10,730 nucleotides of DNA from an actinobacterium acAMD-2 (GTDB lineage Bacteria; Actinomycetota; Actinomycetes; UBA12327): positions 1-10,730 of the forward strand of contig JNSE01000026.1 of NCBI GenBank assembly GCA_000754455.1. Reading direction: 5' to 3'. The translations under genes and the position numbers were made by a program. Shown here piece after piece: positions 4,340 through 10,730 of this stretch (positions within the stretch are counted from its first letter, which is position 1; every line of letters starts with the position of its first letter). The notes under the pieces were generated by a model. It did not search any database and was not told the DNA's origin. It worked only from the letters and a program-made list of their open reading frames with translations.

Positions 4340-6896
4340 GTTCTCCCAGTACGACTTCAGCACTCACGCTGTCGCCTTCGACATAGCTCACATTCGCAAT
4401 GCGGCCAACTGCGCGCAAGTCACCTTCGACTTGACGCACCAACTCAAGTTGCGCGGCAGGCGCGGTGATGATCGCCGATTCGACATCGGCTCGCATAGAA
4501 ACTTGCGCATCCGACTTTGCTCGTCGAATTGTCAAAAGCAACACCGCGGTTGTTTCGTTGAGAGCGATGTTGCCATCGGCTGCAAGTTCGGTCACTGAGG
4601 ATGCGTCAGGCCAAGGGCTACGGTGAATCGAACCGGTCTGCCACCAGGACCACGCTTCTTCGGTGACGAACGGCAGTGTGGGGGCGAATAGACGCAGGAG
4701 AACAGACAGCGTTGCGGCGAGCGTGGCATGAGCTGAGGCGGCGCCCTCTGGCCCCTGTCCGCCGTAAGCCCGGTCCTTAACCATCTCTACATAGTCATCG
4801 CAAAAGGCCCAGAAGAACGTTTCAGTGACTTCGAGCGCTCGGCTGTAGTCATAGTTGTCAAAGGCAGTGGTTGCGCGTTCGACGACGGTGGCTAATTGAG
4901 CCAAGAGGGCACGATCCAGCGGGTGCGTTATCGCGGATGGATTTTCGGTCGCACCCAAGCTGATCGCGAACTTCGAGGCATTCAAGATCTTGATAGCCAG
5001 TCGCCGACCGACCTTCATCTGTTGCACGTCGAAAGCGGTGTCAGTGCCTGGTCGTCCGCTGGCTGCCCAATAGCGCACAGCATCAGAACCGTGTTCTTCA
5101 AGCAATCCCATGGGTGTGACCACGTTGCCCTTGGACTTACTCATCTTTTTGCGGTCAGGGTCCAGGATCCATCCGGAGATTGACGTATCCGTCCACGGCA
5201 CACCATCAAACTCAGCGTTGGCTCGCACCACAGTGGAGAAGAGCCAAGTGCGGATGATGTCGTGACCTTGCGGACGCAAGTTCATGGGATAGACACGTTC
5301 AAACAGGTCGTTGTCGCGTTCCCATCCGCCGGCGATCTGTGGCGTCAGGGACGAAGTGGCCCAGGTGTCCATGACATCGGGGTCGCCAATGAATCCATTC
5401 GCTGCGCCACGTTGGTCAGCAGTAAATCCAGCAGGGCACTCGGACTGCGGATCGATGGGAAGGTCAGCTTCAGCGGGGACTAGAGGTTGGTCATACAGCG
5501 GTTCGCCATTGACATCCAGGCGATACCAGAGCGGGAACGGAACTCCAAAGAACCGCTGCCGACTAATCAACCAGTCGCCGTTGAGGCCTTCAACCCAATT
5601 GTCGTAGCGGGCCTTCATGTAGGCCGGGTGCCAGGTGATCTCGTTGGCGCGCTGCAACACGACATCGCGTAGAAGGCCATCGCGACCACCGTTGCGCAAA
5701 TACCACTGACGGGTGGTCACGATTTCGAGTGGCTTGTCACCCTTTTCAAAAAACTTCACGGGGTGATTGATGGGCCGCGGCTCACCGATGAGTTCGCCAC
5801 TGTGACGCAACATCTCGACGACAGTTTCCTTGGCTGTGAAGACCGTAGAACCTGAAAGCCGCGAGTAGGCCGAGCGCCCATCAGCAGAAACGATCGCCTC
5901 TGGCACGTCAGAGGTGATGCGGCCATCCCAACCAATGATGGGGCGGGTGTCGAGTTGGAGTTCGCGCCACCATGTGACGTCGGTGAGGTCGCCGAACGTA
6001 CACACCATCGCGATACCGGTTCCCTTGTCGGGATCAGCCAACGGATGAGCCTTGACTTCTACTTCCACGTCAAAAATAGGTGTGCGCACCGTGGTGCCAA
6101 AGAGTTCCTGGTACCGCTCATCGTCAGGGTGAGCCACGAGAGCAACGCACGCCGCCAGCAGTTCAGGGCGCGTGGTGTCGATGATGACATCGCCCTTGCC
6201 GTCGGTTCGGTGGAACGCGAGCTGGTGGTAGGCACCGGGGCGTTCGCGGTCCTCAAGTTCGGCTTGTGCCACAGCGGTACGGAAAGTGACGTCCCACAGC
6301 GTGGGTGCTTCGCTTTGGTACGCCTCACCGCGAGCCAGGTTGCGCAAGAACGCACGCTGTGACGTGGCTCGGGAGTTCGAATCAATGGTCTGGTAACTGT
6401 GCGACCAGTCAACGGACAAGCCCAGTCGACGCCAAACCGATTCAAAAACTTTCTCGTCTTCAACGGTGAGGTGTTCGCACAGTTCGATGAAGTTACGACG
6501 CGAGATCGGGATCTGCTGCTTGCCTGGTTCGGCCGGCGGGGTGAAGTCGGGGTCATAGGGCAACGACGGATCGCAGCGTACGCCGAAATAGTTTTGAACC
6601 CGGCGTTCGGTCGGGAGTCCGTTGTCGTCCCAGCCCATGGGGTAGAACACTTCAAGACCGCGCATACGCTGGAACCGGGCGATCGTGTCGGTGTGCGTGT
6701 AGGAAAAGACGTGACCCACGTGCAGTGATCCACTAGCGGTCGGCGGCGGCGTATCAATGGAGTACACCTGATCGCGGGTAGCCGTGCGATTGAACCGGTA
6801 GACGCCTTCGGTTTCCCAGTTCTGGGACCAGCGGTCTTCCAGCCCATCAATGGTGGGCTTGTCGGGAATCTTCGAGGCTGCGGTGGGCTCAGTCAT
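4329..6896 (-). CDS. valS: Valyl-tRNA synthetase, archaeal-type form
   Basis: The 855-residue class Ia synthetase charges tRNA-Val with valine and edits mischarged threonine. HVGH (59-62) is the HIGH motif and KMSKS is at 584-588. The inserted editing domain spans about residues 195-370, with TTRPEL at 241-246. A helical anticodon-binding domain follows from about residue 656. The stretch MGWDDNGLPTERRVQNYFG (87-105) matches the ValRS form I associate with Archaea and some Actinobacteria such as Microbacteriaceae, not the common bacterial HMGH form. The C-terminal coiled coil of standard bacterial ValRS is absent. The start is ATG at 6896, with AGGA nine bases upstream; a longer frame starting at 6965 would run into folC. 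It is opposite to all neighbouring protein genes, divergent from folC and convergent with clpX. Confidence 0.95.
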   Translation of the reverse strand: MTEPTAASKIPDKPTIDGLEDRWSQNWETEGVYRFNRTATRDQVYSIDTPPPTASGSLHVGHVFSYTHTDTIARFQRMRGLEVFYPMGWDDNGLPTERRVQNYFGVRCDPSLPYDPDFTPPAEPGKQQIPISRRNFIELCEHLTVEDEKVFESVWRRLGLSVDWSHSYQTIDSNSRATSQRAFLRNLARGEAYQSEAPTLWDVTFRTAVAQAELEDRERPGAYHQLAFHRTDGKGDVIIDTTRPELLAACVALVAHPDDERYQELFGTTVRTPIFDVEVEVKAHPLADPDKGTGIAMVCTFGDLTDVTWWRELQLDTRPIIGWDGRITSDVPEAIVSADGRSAYSRLSGSTVFTAKETVVEMLRHSGELIGEPRPINHPVKFFEKGDKPLEIVTTRQWYLRNGGRDGLLRDVVLQRANEITWHPAYMKARYDNWVEGLNGDWLISRQRFFGVPFPLWYRLDVNGEPLYDQPLVPAEADLPIDPQSECPAGFTADQRGAANGFIGDPDVMDTWATSSLTPQIAGGWERDNDLFERVYPMNLRPQGHDIIRTWLFSTVVRANAEFDGVPWTDTSISGWILDPDRKKMSKSKGNVVTPMGLLEEHGSDAVRYWAASGRPGTDTAFDVQQMKVGRRLAIKILNASKFAISLGATENPSAITHPLDRALLAQLATVVERATTAFDNYDYSRALEVTETFFWAFCDDYVEMVKDRAYGGQGPEGAASAHATLAATLSVLLRLFAPTLPFVTEEAWSWWQTGSIHRSPWPDASSVTELAADGNIALNETTAVLLLTIRRAKSDAQVSMRADVESAIITAPAAQLELVRQVEGDLRAVGRIANVSYVEGDSVSAEVVLGEQPA

Positions 6897-6940
6897 GATG
6901 TCCGATCCTATTGTTGCGGCCCTGCGTAGAGTTGCCCCCC
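6897..6940. promoter_or_regulatory. Divergent valS-folC promoter region
   Basis: Only 44 bases separate two divergent start codons. On the plus strand, TAGAGT (6927-6932) fits TANNNT and ends eight bases before the folC GTG, so folC may be transcribed as a nearly leaderless message; no good ribosome-binding site precedes that GTG. On the minus strand, TAGGAT (plus 6905-6910) fits the same pattern and would give valS a leader of about two bases. The AGGA inside it could instead be a ribosome-binding site. No -35 boxes are clear. Leaderless genes are common in Actinobacteria, which supports but does not prove this reading. Confidence 0.4.
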
Positions 6941-8277
6941 GTGAGCATCGATGAAACAGGCCCATCCGCTCTGGAGCGGTTTGTTCAAATCCAGGAAAGC
7001 CTCACACTGCGTTGGCCCGAAGACCGCATTGAGCCGACCCTGGAGCGGGTAGCGCGCGCCGTGGAGTTATTGGCTGACCCGCAGCAGGCTTACCCCACCA
7101 TTCACGTGGCCGGCACCAATGCCAAGACCTCGACGGTTCGGCTCATTGATCAACTGGCGCTAACCGCAGGATTGCGAACCGGTCGGTTCACCAGTCCGCA
7201 TTTAGAAACCGTACGCGAGCGCATTTGTTTTGCCGGCGAAATTATTTCGCCTGAGCGCTTTGTCGAAAACTTTGACGACATCGAGCCTTACCTGGAAATG
7301 GTCGATGCAGAAAGCATCGGTCGCGGTGGCCCGGCCATGTCAACCTTTGAAGTACTGACCGTGTTGGCTTTAGCCACGTTTGCCGAAGCGCCAGTCGATG
7401 CAGCAGTCATTGAAGTGGGCATGGGTGGGACGTGGGATGCAACAAACGTTGTTGAATCAGCCGTGTGTGTGATCACACCCATTGGCCTGGATCACTCCGA
7501 ATACTTGGGTTCAACACTGGAAGAGATCGCTGGCGAAAAGGCTGGGATCATCAAGGCCGATGGCTTGGTGGTTGTTGCTGAACAAGATCCCGTTGTCGCC
7601 GAGGTCATTGCGGCGCGCTGGTGGATCGACAACTCGCGGTTGGTGGTCAGGTGCTGACCATCCGAGGCTTGGGTGGCATCTATGACGAGTTGTGGTTGCC
7701 GCTTCATGGTGAACATCAAGCGCACAACGCCGCAGTGGCCTTGGCCGCATTTGAAAGTTTCCTTGGCGGGGGACAGCAGCGACTAGATGTTGCCCTCGTG
7801 CGTGAGGCCTTTGCCCAAGCCACGGCTCCTGGGCGGTTGGAGATCGTGCGTCGATCACCCACCGTCCTGCTTGATGCAGCTCATAACCCCCATGGCGCGC
7901 GAGCTACCGCCGAAGCCCTTCGCGAGTCCTTTGACTTCGGATCTGTCATCGCGGTGGTGGGTGCCATGGTCGACAAGGACGTCTCCGGTGTGCTCGCGGA
8001 ATTTGCCGATCAAGTCGATGTCATGGTGGCCACCACCGCCAACGATCCTCGGGCTATGCCAGCCGCTGAGGTGGGTGAACTTGCCAGTCAGATCGTGGGG
8101 AGTGATCGAGTGGTGGTGGTTCCTGCTCTGGCCGATGCGTTGGAAGTTGCTGTGACGTTGGCCGATGATGCAACGAACGAGGGCACCACAGCAGCAGCAG
8201 TCTTGGTGGTTGGTTCGGTTGCTTTGGTTGGTCAGGCTCGTGCCTTGTTGCAGCCATCAAGTGGGGAGATGTCATGA
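6941..8277 (+). pseudogene. folC: Folylpolyglutamate/dihydrofolate synthase, frame-disrupted
   Basis: The two halves of one FolC lie in different frames. Half one (6941-7657, 238 residues) has the ATP-binding loop GTNAKTS (58-64) in HVAGTNAKTST, the segment SPHLETVRERI, and LDHSEYLG followed by EKAGII. Half two (joined near 7621, ending 8277) has RQLAVGG, LPLHGEHQAHNAAVAL and the C-terminal signature DAAHNPHGA. FolC adds glutamates to folates in the cytoplasm, and in many bacteria also makes dihydrofolate. From memory of mycobacterial FolC, some 15-25 residues normally lie between the segments ending EVIAAR and beginning RQLAVGG. Here they abut and the frame changes, indicating an out-of-frame deletion near 7615-7625, real or from assembly. 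No slippery heptamer or good internal ribosome-binding site is seen. GTG 6941 is preferred over TTG 6911 as the start. The stop overlaps the next gene (ATGA). Confidence 0.85.
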
Positions 8278-8597
8278 GAGCCCTTGCATCCGCAGTTTTA
8301 GCATTTGAATCCATCGTGCTCGCGTTGGCCATTCCGGTTGCTATTTCGATTTACCAAGTCGACGGCGCAGTTGCGGGTTGGGTAGGTGGACTGTTAGCCA
8401 TCTCCTGCTTAGTGGTGACGGCCTTGCTCCGCTTTAGTTGGGCGATCTATGTCGGGTGGCTGATTCAAGTAGCTGCAATAGCTGCCGGGTTTGTCATCCC
8501 AGCGATGTTCTTCCTTGGCGCGATGTTTGCCGCGCTGTGGTGGTGGGCCCTCAAGCTGGGACGCTCGGCTCACCCCGTGCCGGCAGATGAGGCCTGA
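8274..8597 (+). CDS. DUF4233 family four-helix membrane protein
   Basis: The 107-residue hydrophobic protein has about four predicted membrane helices, near residues 4-26, 32-52, 55-75 and 77-95, and a short polar C-terminal tail. Its position directly after folC and before ndk, its length, and its opening (MRALASAVLAFESIVLALAIP) match the actinobacterial DUF4233 family, whose function is not known. The ATG overlaps the folC stop as ATGA, with GGGGAG (8263-8268) five bases upstream, so translation is probably coupled to folC. No catalytic or metal-binding residues stand out. A role linked to folate or to the cell envelope is suggested only by neighbourhood. Confidence 0.85.
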   Translation: MRALASAVLAFESIVLALAIPVAISIYQVDGAVAGWVGGLLAISCLVVTALLRFSWAIYVGWLIQVAAIAAGFVIPAMFFLGAMFAALWWWALKLGRSAHPVPADEA

Positions 8598-8605
8598 CCG
8601 GCCGG

Positions 8606-8611
8606 TAGAGT
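8606..8611 (+). promoter_or_regulatory. Candidate -10 element of ndk
   Basis: TAGAGT fits the actinobacterial TANNNT pattern and is identical to the candidate -10 in front of folC. It lies 34 bases before the ndk ATG, right after the DUF4233 stop. No -35 box is convincing. It would let ndk be transcribed on its own, independently of folC. Confidence 0.35.
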
Positions 8612-8635
8612 AGGGGTTCATAGCCCCCTTTTCTT
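8612..8635 (+). terminator. Short hairpin with T run between DUF4233 gene and ndk
   Basis: AGGGG (8612-8616) pairs with CCCCT (8625-8629) around an eight-base loop, followed by TTTCTT. The five-pair stem is weak for an intrinsic terminator but the T-rich tail is right. It overlaps the leader expected from the TAGAGT promoter candidate and ends just before the ndk ribosome-binding site. It may end read-through from folC or influence ndk translation. Confidence 0.25.
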
Positions 8636-8645
8636 GGAGTCATTG

Positions 8646-9056
8646 ATGACGGAACGCACCCTTGTCTTGGTCAAGCCCGACGGTGTTGCTCGTGGCCTGA
8701 CCGGCCAGATTTTGGACCGTATTGAGCGCAAGGGCTACCGCTTGGTGGCGCTGGAACTGCGCACGCTTGATGTGGCTACGGCGCAAGCCCACTACGGCGA
8801 GCATGCGGATAAGCCCTTCTTTGGCGAGCTGGTCTCGTTCATCACCTCGGCCCCGTTGGTGGCAGCAGTGATTGAGGGCCCCGAAGCCATCACCGCATGG
8901 CGCACCCTGATGGGTGTGACGGACCCGATTAAGTCGGCTCCAGGCACGATTCGTGGCGACCTTGCGTCCGTTATGACCGAAAACCTCGTCCATGGCTCGG
9001 ATTCACCCGAATCGGCCGCCCGCGAGATTGCACTGTTTTTCCCAGGTCTGGGATAA
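8646..9056 (+). CDS. ndk: Nucleoside diphosphate kinase
   Basis: The 136-residue enzyme has the usual length for the family. It moves the terminal phosphate from ATP to nucleoside diphosphates through a phosphohistidine, supplying NTPs and dNTPs in the cytoplasm. The active-site histidine is His116 in the signature NLVHGSDS (113-120), and the N-terminal TLVLVKPDGVARG carries the conserved Lys10. The ATG at 8646 is chosen because GGAG (8636-8639) lies six bases upstream and MTERTLVLVKPDG is the usual family start; an ATG at 8634 would precede that site. It lies between the DUF4233 gene and mreB, an order also found in Streptomyces, and probably has its own promoter. Confidence 0.98.
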   Translation: MTERTLVLVKPDGVARGLTGQILDRIERKGYRLVALELRTLDVATAQAHYGEHADKPFFGELVSFITSAPLVAAVIEGPEAITAWRTLMGVTDPIKSAPGTIRGDLASVMTENLVHGSDSPESAAREIALFFPGLG

Positions 9057-9125
9057 CCGTCACCTGCTCTAGGTATCCTCAAAGCCGCACTTGCGTTTGA
9101 TCTTCCCCCTGGAGGGCTGCTTTTC
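9057..9125 (+). promoter_or_regulatory. ndk-mreB spacer with candidate mreB promoter
   Basis: The spacer holds TATCCT (9074-9079), which fits TANNNT, about 46 bases before mreB, with no clear -35. GGAGGG (9111-9116) is a strong ribosome-binding site nine bases before the mreB ATG. I see no convincing terminator for ndk: the CCCAG/CTGGG repeat at 9041-9052 has only a two-base loop and lies inside ndk. Read-through from ndk into mreB is therefore possible. Confidence 0.35.
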
Positions 9126-10157
9126 ATGGCAAACAAGATGTCATTTATTGGTCGCGATATGGCCGTTGACTTGGGTACCGCTAACACTTTGGTGTACGTG
9201 CGCGGTCGTGGTGTGGTTCTGAACGAGCCATCCGTTGTTGCCATTAACCAGACCACGCGCAGCGTCCTCGCGGTGGGCCTTGAGGCCAAGAAGATGATCG
9301 GCCGTACTCCGGGCAACATCGTGGCGATCCGCCCACTCAAAGATGGTGTGATCGCTGACTTCGATACCACTGAGCGCATGTTGCGTTACTTCATTCAGAA
9401 GGTGCACACCCGTCGCCACCTGGCCAAGCCCCGCATCGTTGTCTGCGTGCCGTCGGGCATTACCGGTGTGGAACAGCGCGCCGTCAAGGACGCTGGTTAT
9501 GCAGCCGGTGCCCGCAAGGTCTACATCATTGAAGAGCCCATGGCTGCTGCGATTGGCGCGGGACTTCCCGTTCACGAGCCCACCGGCAACATGGTGGTCG
9601 ACATTGGTGGTGGAACTACTGAAGTTGCTGTGATCTCGCTGGGTGGCATCGTCACGGCGAAGTCCATTCGTGTGGGTGGAGACGCACTCGACTTGGCGAT
9701 TATTGAGTACATCAAGAAGGAGTACTCGCTGTTGCTCGGTGAGCGCACAGCCGAGGAAATCAAGATGTTGATCGGTTCGGCATTCCCGATTCCTGACGAG
9801 CCACACGCCGAGATTCGCGGTCGTGACCTGGTTTCTGGCCTGCCCAAGACCATCGTGGTGGCCAGCGAAGAAATCCGTAAGGCCATTGAAGTTCCCGTGA
9901 CCTCCATCGTCGATGCAGTCAAGACGACCTTGGACCAGACGCCACCTGAGCTTTCGGGTGACCTGATGGAGCACGGCATCGTGCTCACCGGTGGTGGCGC
10001 ATTGCTCAAGGGTCTTGACGAGCGCATTCGCCACGAAACGGGGATGCCCATTCACATTGCTGATAACCCACTGGACTGTGTGGCGATCGGATCGGGCAAG
10101 TGCGTGGAGGAATTTGAATCCCTTCAACAAGTCCTTATTTCCGAGCCGCGCCACTAA
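9126..10157 (+). CDS. mreB: MreB, actin-like cell shape protein
   Basis: The 343-residue actin homologue polymerises on ATP under the membrane and guides the elongation machinery for peptidoglycan, or spore wall synthesis in sporulating Actinobacteria. The actin-fold ATP-binding motifs are intact: phosphate 1 DLGTANT (15-21), the connecting EEPMAAAIGAG (136-146), phosphate 2 DIGGGTT (159-165) and adenosine motif LTGGGALLKG (287-296). The short N-terminal stretch before residue 11 includes hydrophobic residues (MSFIG) that may touch the membrane. The ATG at 9126 has GGAGGG nine bases upstream. mreC follows after 42 bases, so this is the first gene of the usual mreBCD operon. The gene argues for an elongating or sporulating lifestyle and against lineages that have lost the system. 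Confidence 0.98.
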   Translation: MANKMSFIGRDMAVDLGTANTLVYVRGRGVVLNEPSVVAINQTTRSVLAVGLEAKKMIGRTPGNIVAIRPLKDGVIADFDTTERMLRYFIQKVHTRRHLAKPRIVVCVPSGITGVEQRAVKDAGYAAGARKVYIIEEPMAAAIGAGLPVHEPTGNMVVDIGGGTTEVAVISLGGIVTAKSIRVGGDALDLAIIEYIKKEYSLLLGERTAEEIKMLIGSAFPIPDEPHAEIRGRDLVSGLPKTIVVASEEIRKAIEVPVTSIVDAVKTTLDQTPPELSGDLMEHGIVLTGGGALLKGLDERIRHETGMPIHIADNPLDCVAIGSGKCVEEFESLQQVLISEPRH

Positions 10158-10167
10158 TCAAAGTGCG

Positions 10168-10182
10168 CGGCAATCGTTGCCG
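10168..10182 (+). repeat. Small perfect hairpin between mreB and mreC
   Basis: CGGCAA (10168-10173) and TTGCCG (10177-10182) are exact inverted copies around a three-base loop, TCG. No T run follows directly (TTACCTTG), so it is not a clear terminator. Within an mreB-mreC transcript it could stabilise the upstream message or lower expression of mreC, whose start has no good ribosome-binding site. The role is inference. Confidence 0.45.
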
Positions 10183-10199
10183 TTACCTTGTAGATACTG

Positions 10200-10730
10200 A
10201 TGAGATCTGGACGCGCGCGGCTGGCACTGGCCATTGTCGTGCTCATGTGTGTGACCTTTATCGTTCTTAGTCTTCGTGGCGGCGCCGACAGCGTGCGTGG
10301 TGCGGGTGCAACAACGCTGGGTCCCTTCCAACGGGTGGTTTCGTCCATCACACAACCCATCGGTAATTTCTTTGGCTCACTCACGCGCATTCGCAGTAAT
10401 GAGAAAACGGTCAGCTCACTCCAAGCTCGAAACTCTGAACTTGAAACGCAGTTACGCGTCAATGAGGGGCAAGCGGGGGCCGCGCGGCAATTGCAGAAAC
10501 TGCTCAAGACTGCTGGCCAAGGAAGAATCCGTATCGTTCCAGCCCGAGTGATCGCGATTGGCCCCTCGCAAGGCTTTGCCTGGTCGGCCACGTTGGATTC
10601 GGGCTCGCGTGATGGCATCAAGAAGGACCAAACCGTCATTAATGGCGATGGCTTGGTAGGGCGTGTGACCAGTGTGGGGGCGACAACATCCACCGTTTTA
10701 CTAGCAATTGACCCCAACTCCTCGATTGGG
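10200..10730 (+). CDS. mreC: MreC, rod-shape determining protein (N-terminal part, runs off window)
   Basis: The first 177 residues are present and the frame is still open at the window edge. A short basic start (MRSGRAR) is followed by one membrane helix at about residues 8-26. A linker and a polar, Glu/Gln-rich helical stretch (about 65-105) likely form the dimerising coiled coil. The beta-rich MreC core begins near residue 110, with PARVIAIGPSQGFAWSATLD and GLVGRVTSVG typical of the family. MreC sits in the membrane with its bulk outside and links MreB filaments to MreD, PBP2-type transpeptidase and RodA. The ATG at 10200 is chosen because it gives the correct N-terminus ahead of the helix. 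It is 42 bases after mreB but has no clear ribosome-binding site, so coupling or weak expression is possible. Confidence 0.93.
   Translation, partial: MRSGRARLALAIVVLMCVTFIVLSLRGGADSVRGAGATTLGPFQRVVSSITQPIGNFFGSLTRIRSNEKTVSSLQARNSELETQLRVNEGQAGAARQLQKLLKTAGQGRIRIVPARVIAIGPSQGFAWSATLDSGSRDGIKKDQTVINGDGLVGRVTSVGATTSTVLLAIDPNSSIG

Noticed and set aside
6059..6850. A 263-codon open frame on the minus strand inside valS in another frame
   Set aside because: The overlapping valS frame carries the HIGH-like motif and editing domain. The alternative product is Arg-, Pro- and Thr-rich, as expected of a shifted GC-rich frame.
7600..7660. Programmed -1 frameshifting in folC
   Set aside because: A -1 shift would join the frames, but no slippery heptamer or clear downstream structure is seen, folC is not known for this, and the missing linker residues point to a deletion.
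7621..8277. The second folC half as an independent 218-residue gene
   Set aside because: It begins in the middle of a known FolC domain, and there is no ribosome-binding site near GTG 7621. It is best read as the downstream part of one disrupted gene.
9041..9052. CCCAG/CTGGG inverted repeat as an ndk terminator
   Set aside because: The loop is only two bases, it lies inside the ndk coding end, and the T run precedes the stem instead of following it.
9141..10154. A 337-codon open frame on the minus strand, antisense to mreB
   Set aside because: It mirrors mreB almost end to end. mreB has all its actin-fold motifs and a strong ribosome-binding site. The antisense frame gives a His- and Asn-rich composition with no recognisable domain.

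Overview
The window is an ordinary, densely packed piece of actinobacterial core chromosome. The evidence is a paired clpP1-clpP2 followed by clpX, a folC-DUF4233-ndk-mreB-mreC run, tRNA-Pro and tRNA-Gly next to tig, frequent GTG starts, TANNNT-type -10 candidates and moderate-to-high GC by eye. The same backbone (tig-clpP1-clpP2-clpX ... folC-DUF4233-ndk-mreB-mreC) is familiar from Streptomyces and relatives. The presence of mreB/mreC points away from Actinobacteria that lost the MreB system. I cannot name a genus; an uncultured, possibly aquatic lineage would fit but is a guess. I found no mobile element, CRISPR array, phage gene or new system.

Layout. (1) 22-224: tRNA-Gly(UCC) on the minus strand and tRNA-Pro(UGG) on the plus strand diverge from a 56-base spacer. 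(2) 254-4332, plus strand: the protein folding and turnover block, with trigger factor, a strong terminator, a likely ClgR operator, clpP1-clpP2 overlapping by 4 bases, and clpX after a 125-base spacer that holds three perfect inverted repeats. (3) 4329-6896, minus strand: valS, encoding a valyl-tRNA synthetase that looks archaeal-type and has no C-terminal coiled coil. It converges on clpX with overlapping stop codons. (4) 6941-8597, plus strand: folC, which is not intact (a frame change plus a missing short segment near 7615-7625), translationally overlapped by a four-helix DUF4233 membrane protein. (5) 8646-10730, plus strand: ndk, mreB and the start of mreC, which runs off the window.

How the genes fit together. 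Trigger factor and ClpXP1P2 act at the two ends of a protein's life, folding at the ribosome and ATP-dependent degradation. The ClgR-type box before clpP1 suggests stress-linked control of the protease, as in Corynebacterium and Streptomyces. valS, folC and ndk are housekeeping genes for charged tRNA, folate polyglutamates and nucleotide triphosphates. mreB and mreC begin the cell-shape operon, probably continued beyond the window by mreD, a class B PBP and rodA.

No gene-free stretch exceeds 300 bases; the longest is 125 bases (2918-3042). The points most worth checking are the broken folC, the ClgR box separated from clpP1 by the tig terminator, and the inverted archaeal-type valS inside a conserved cluster.
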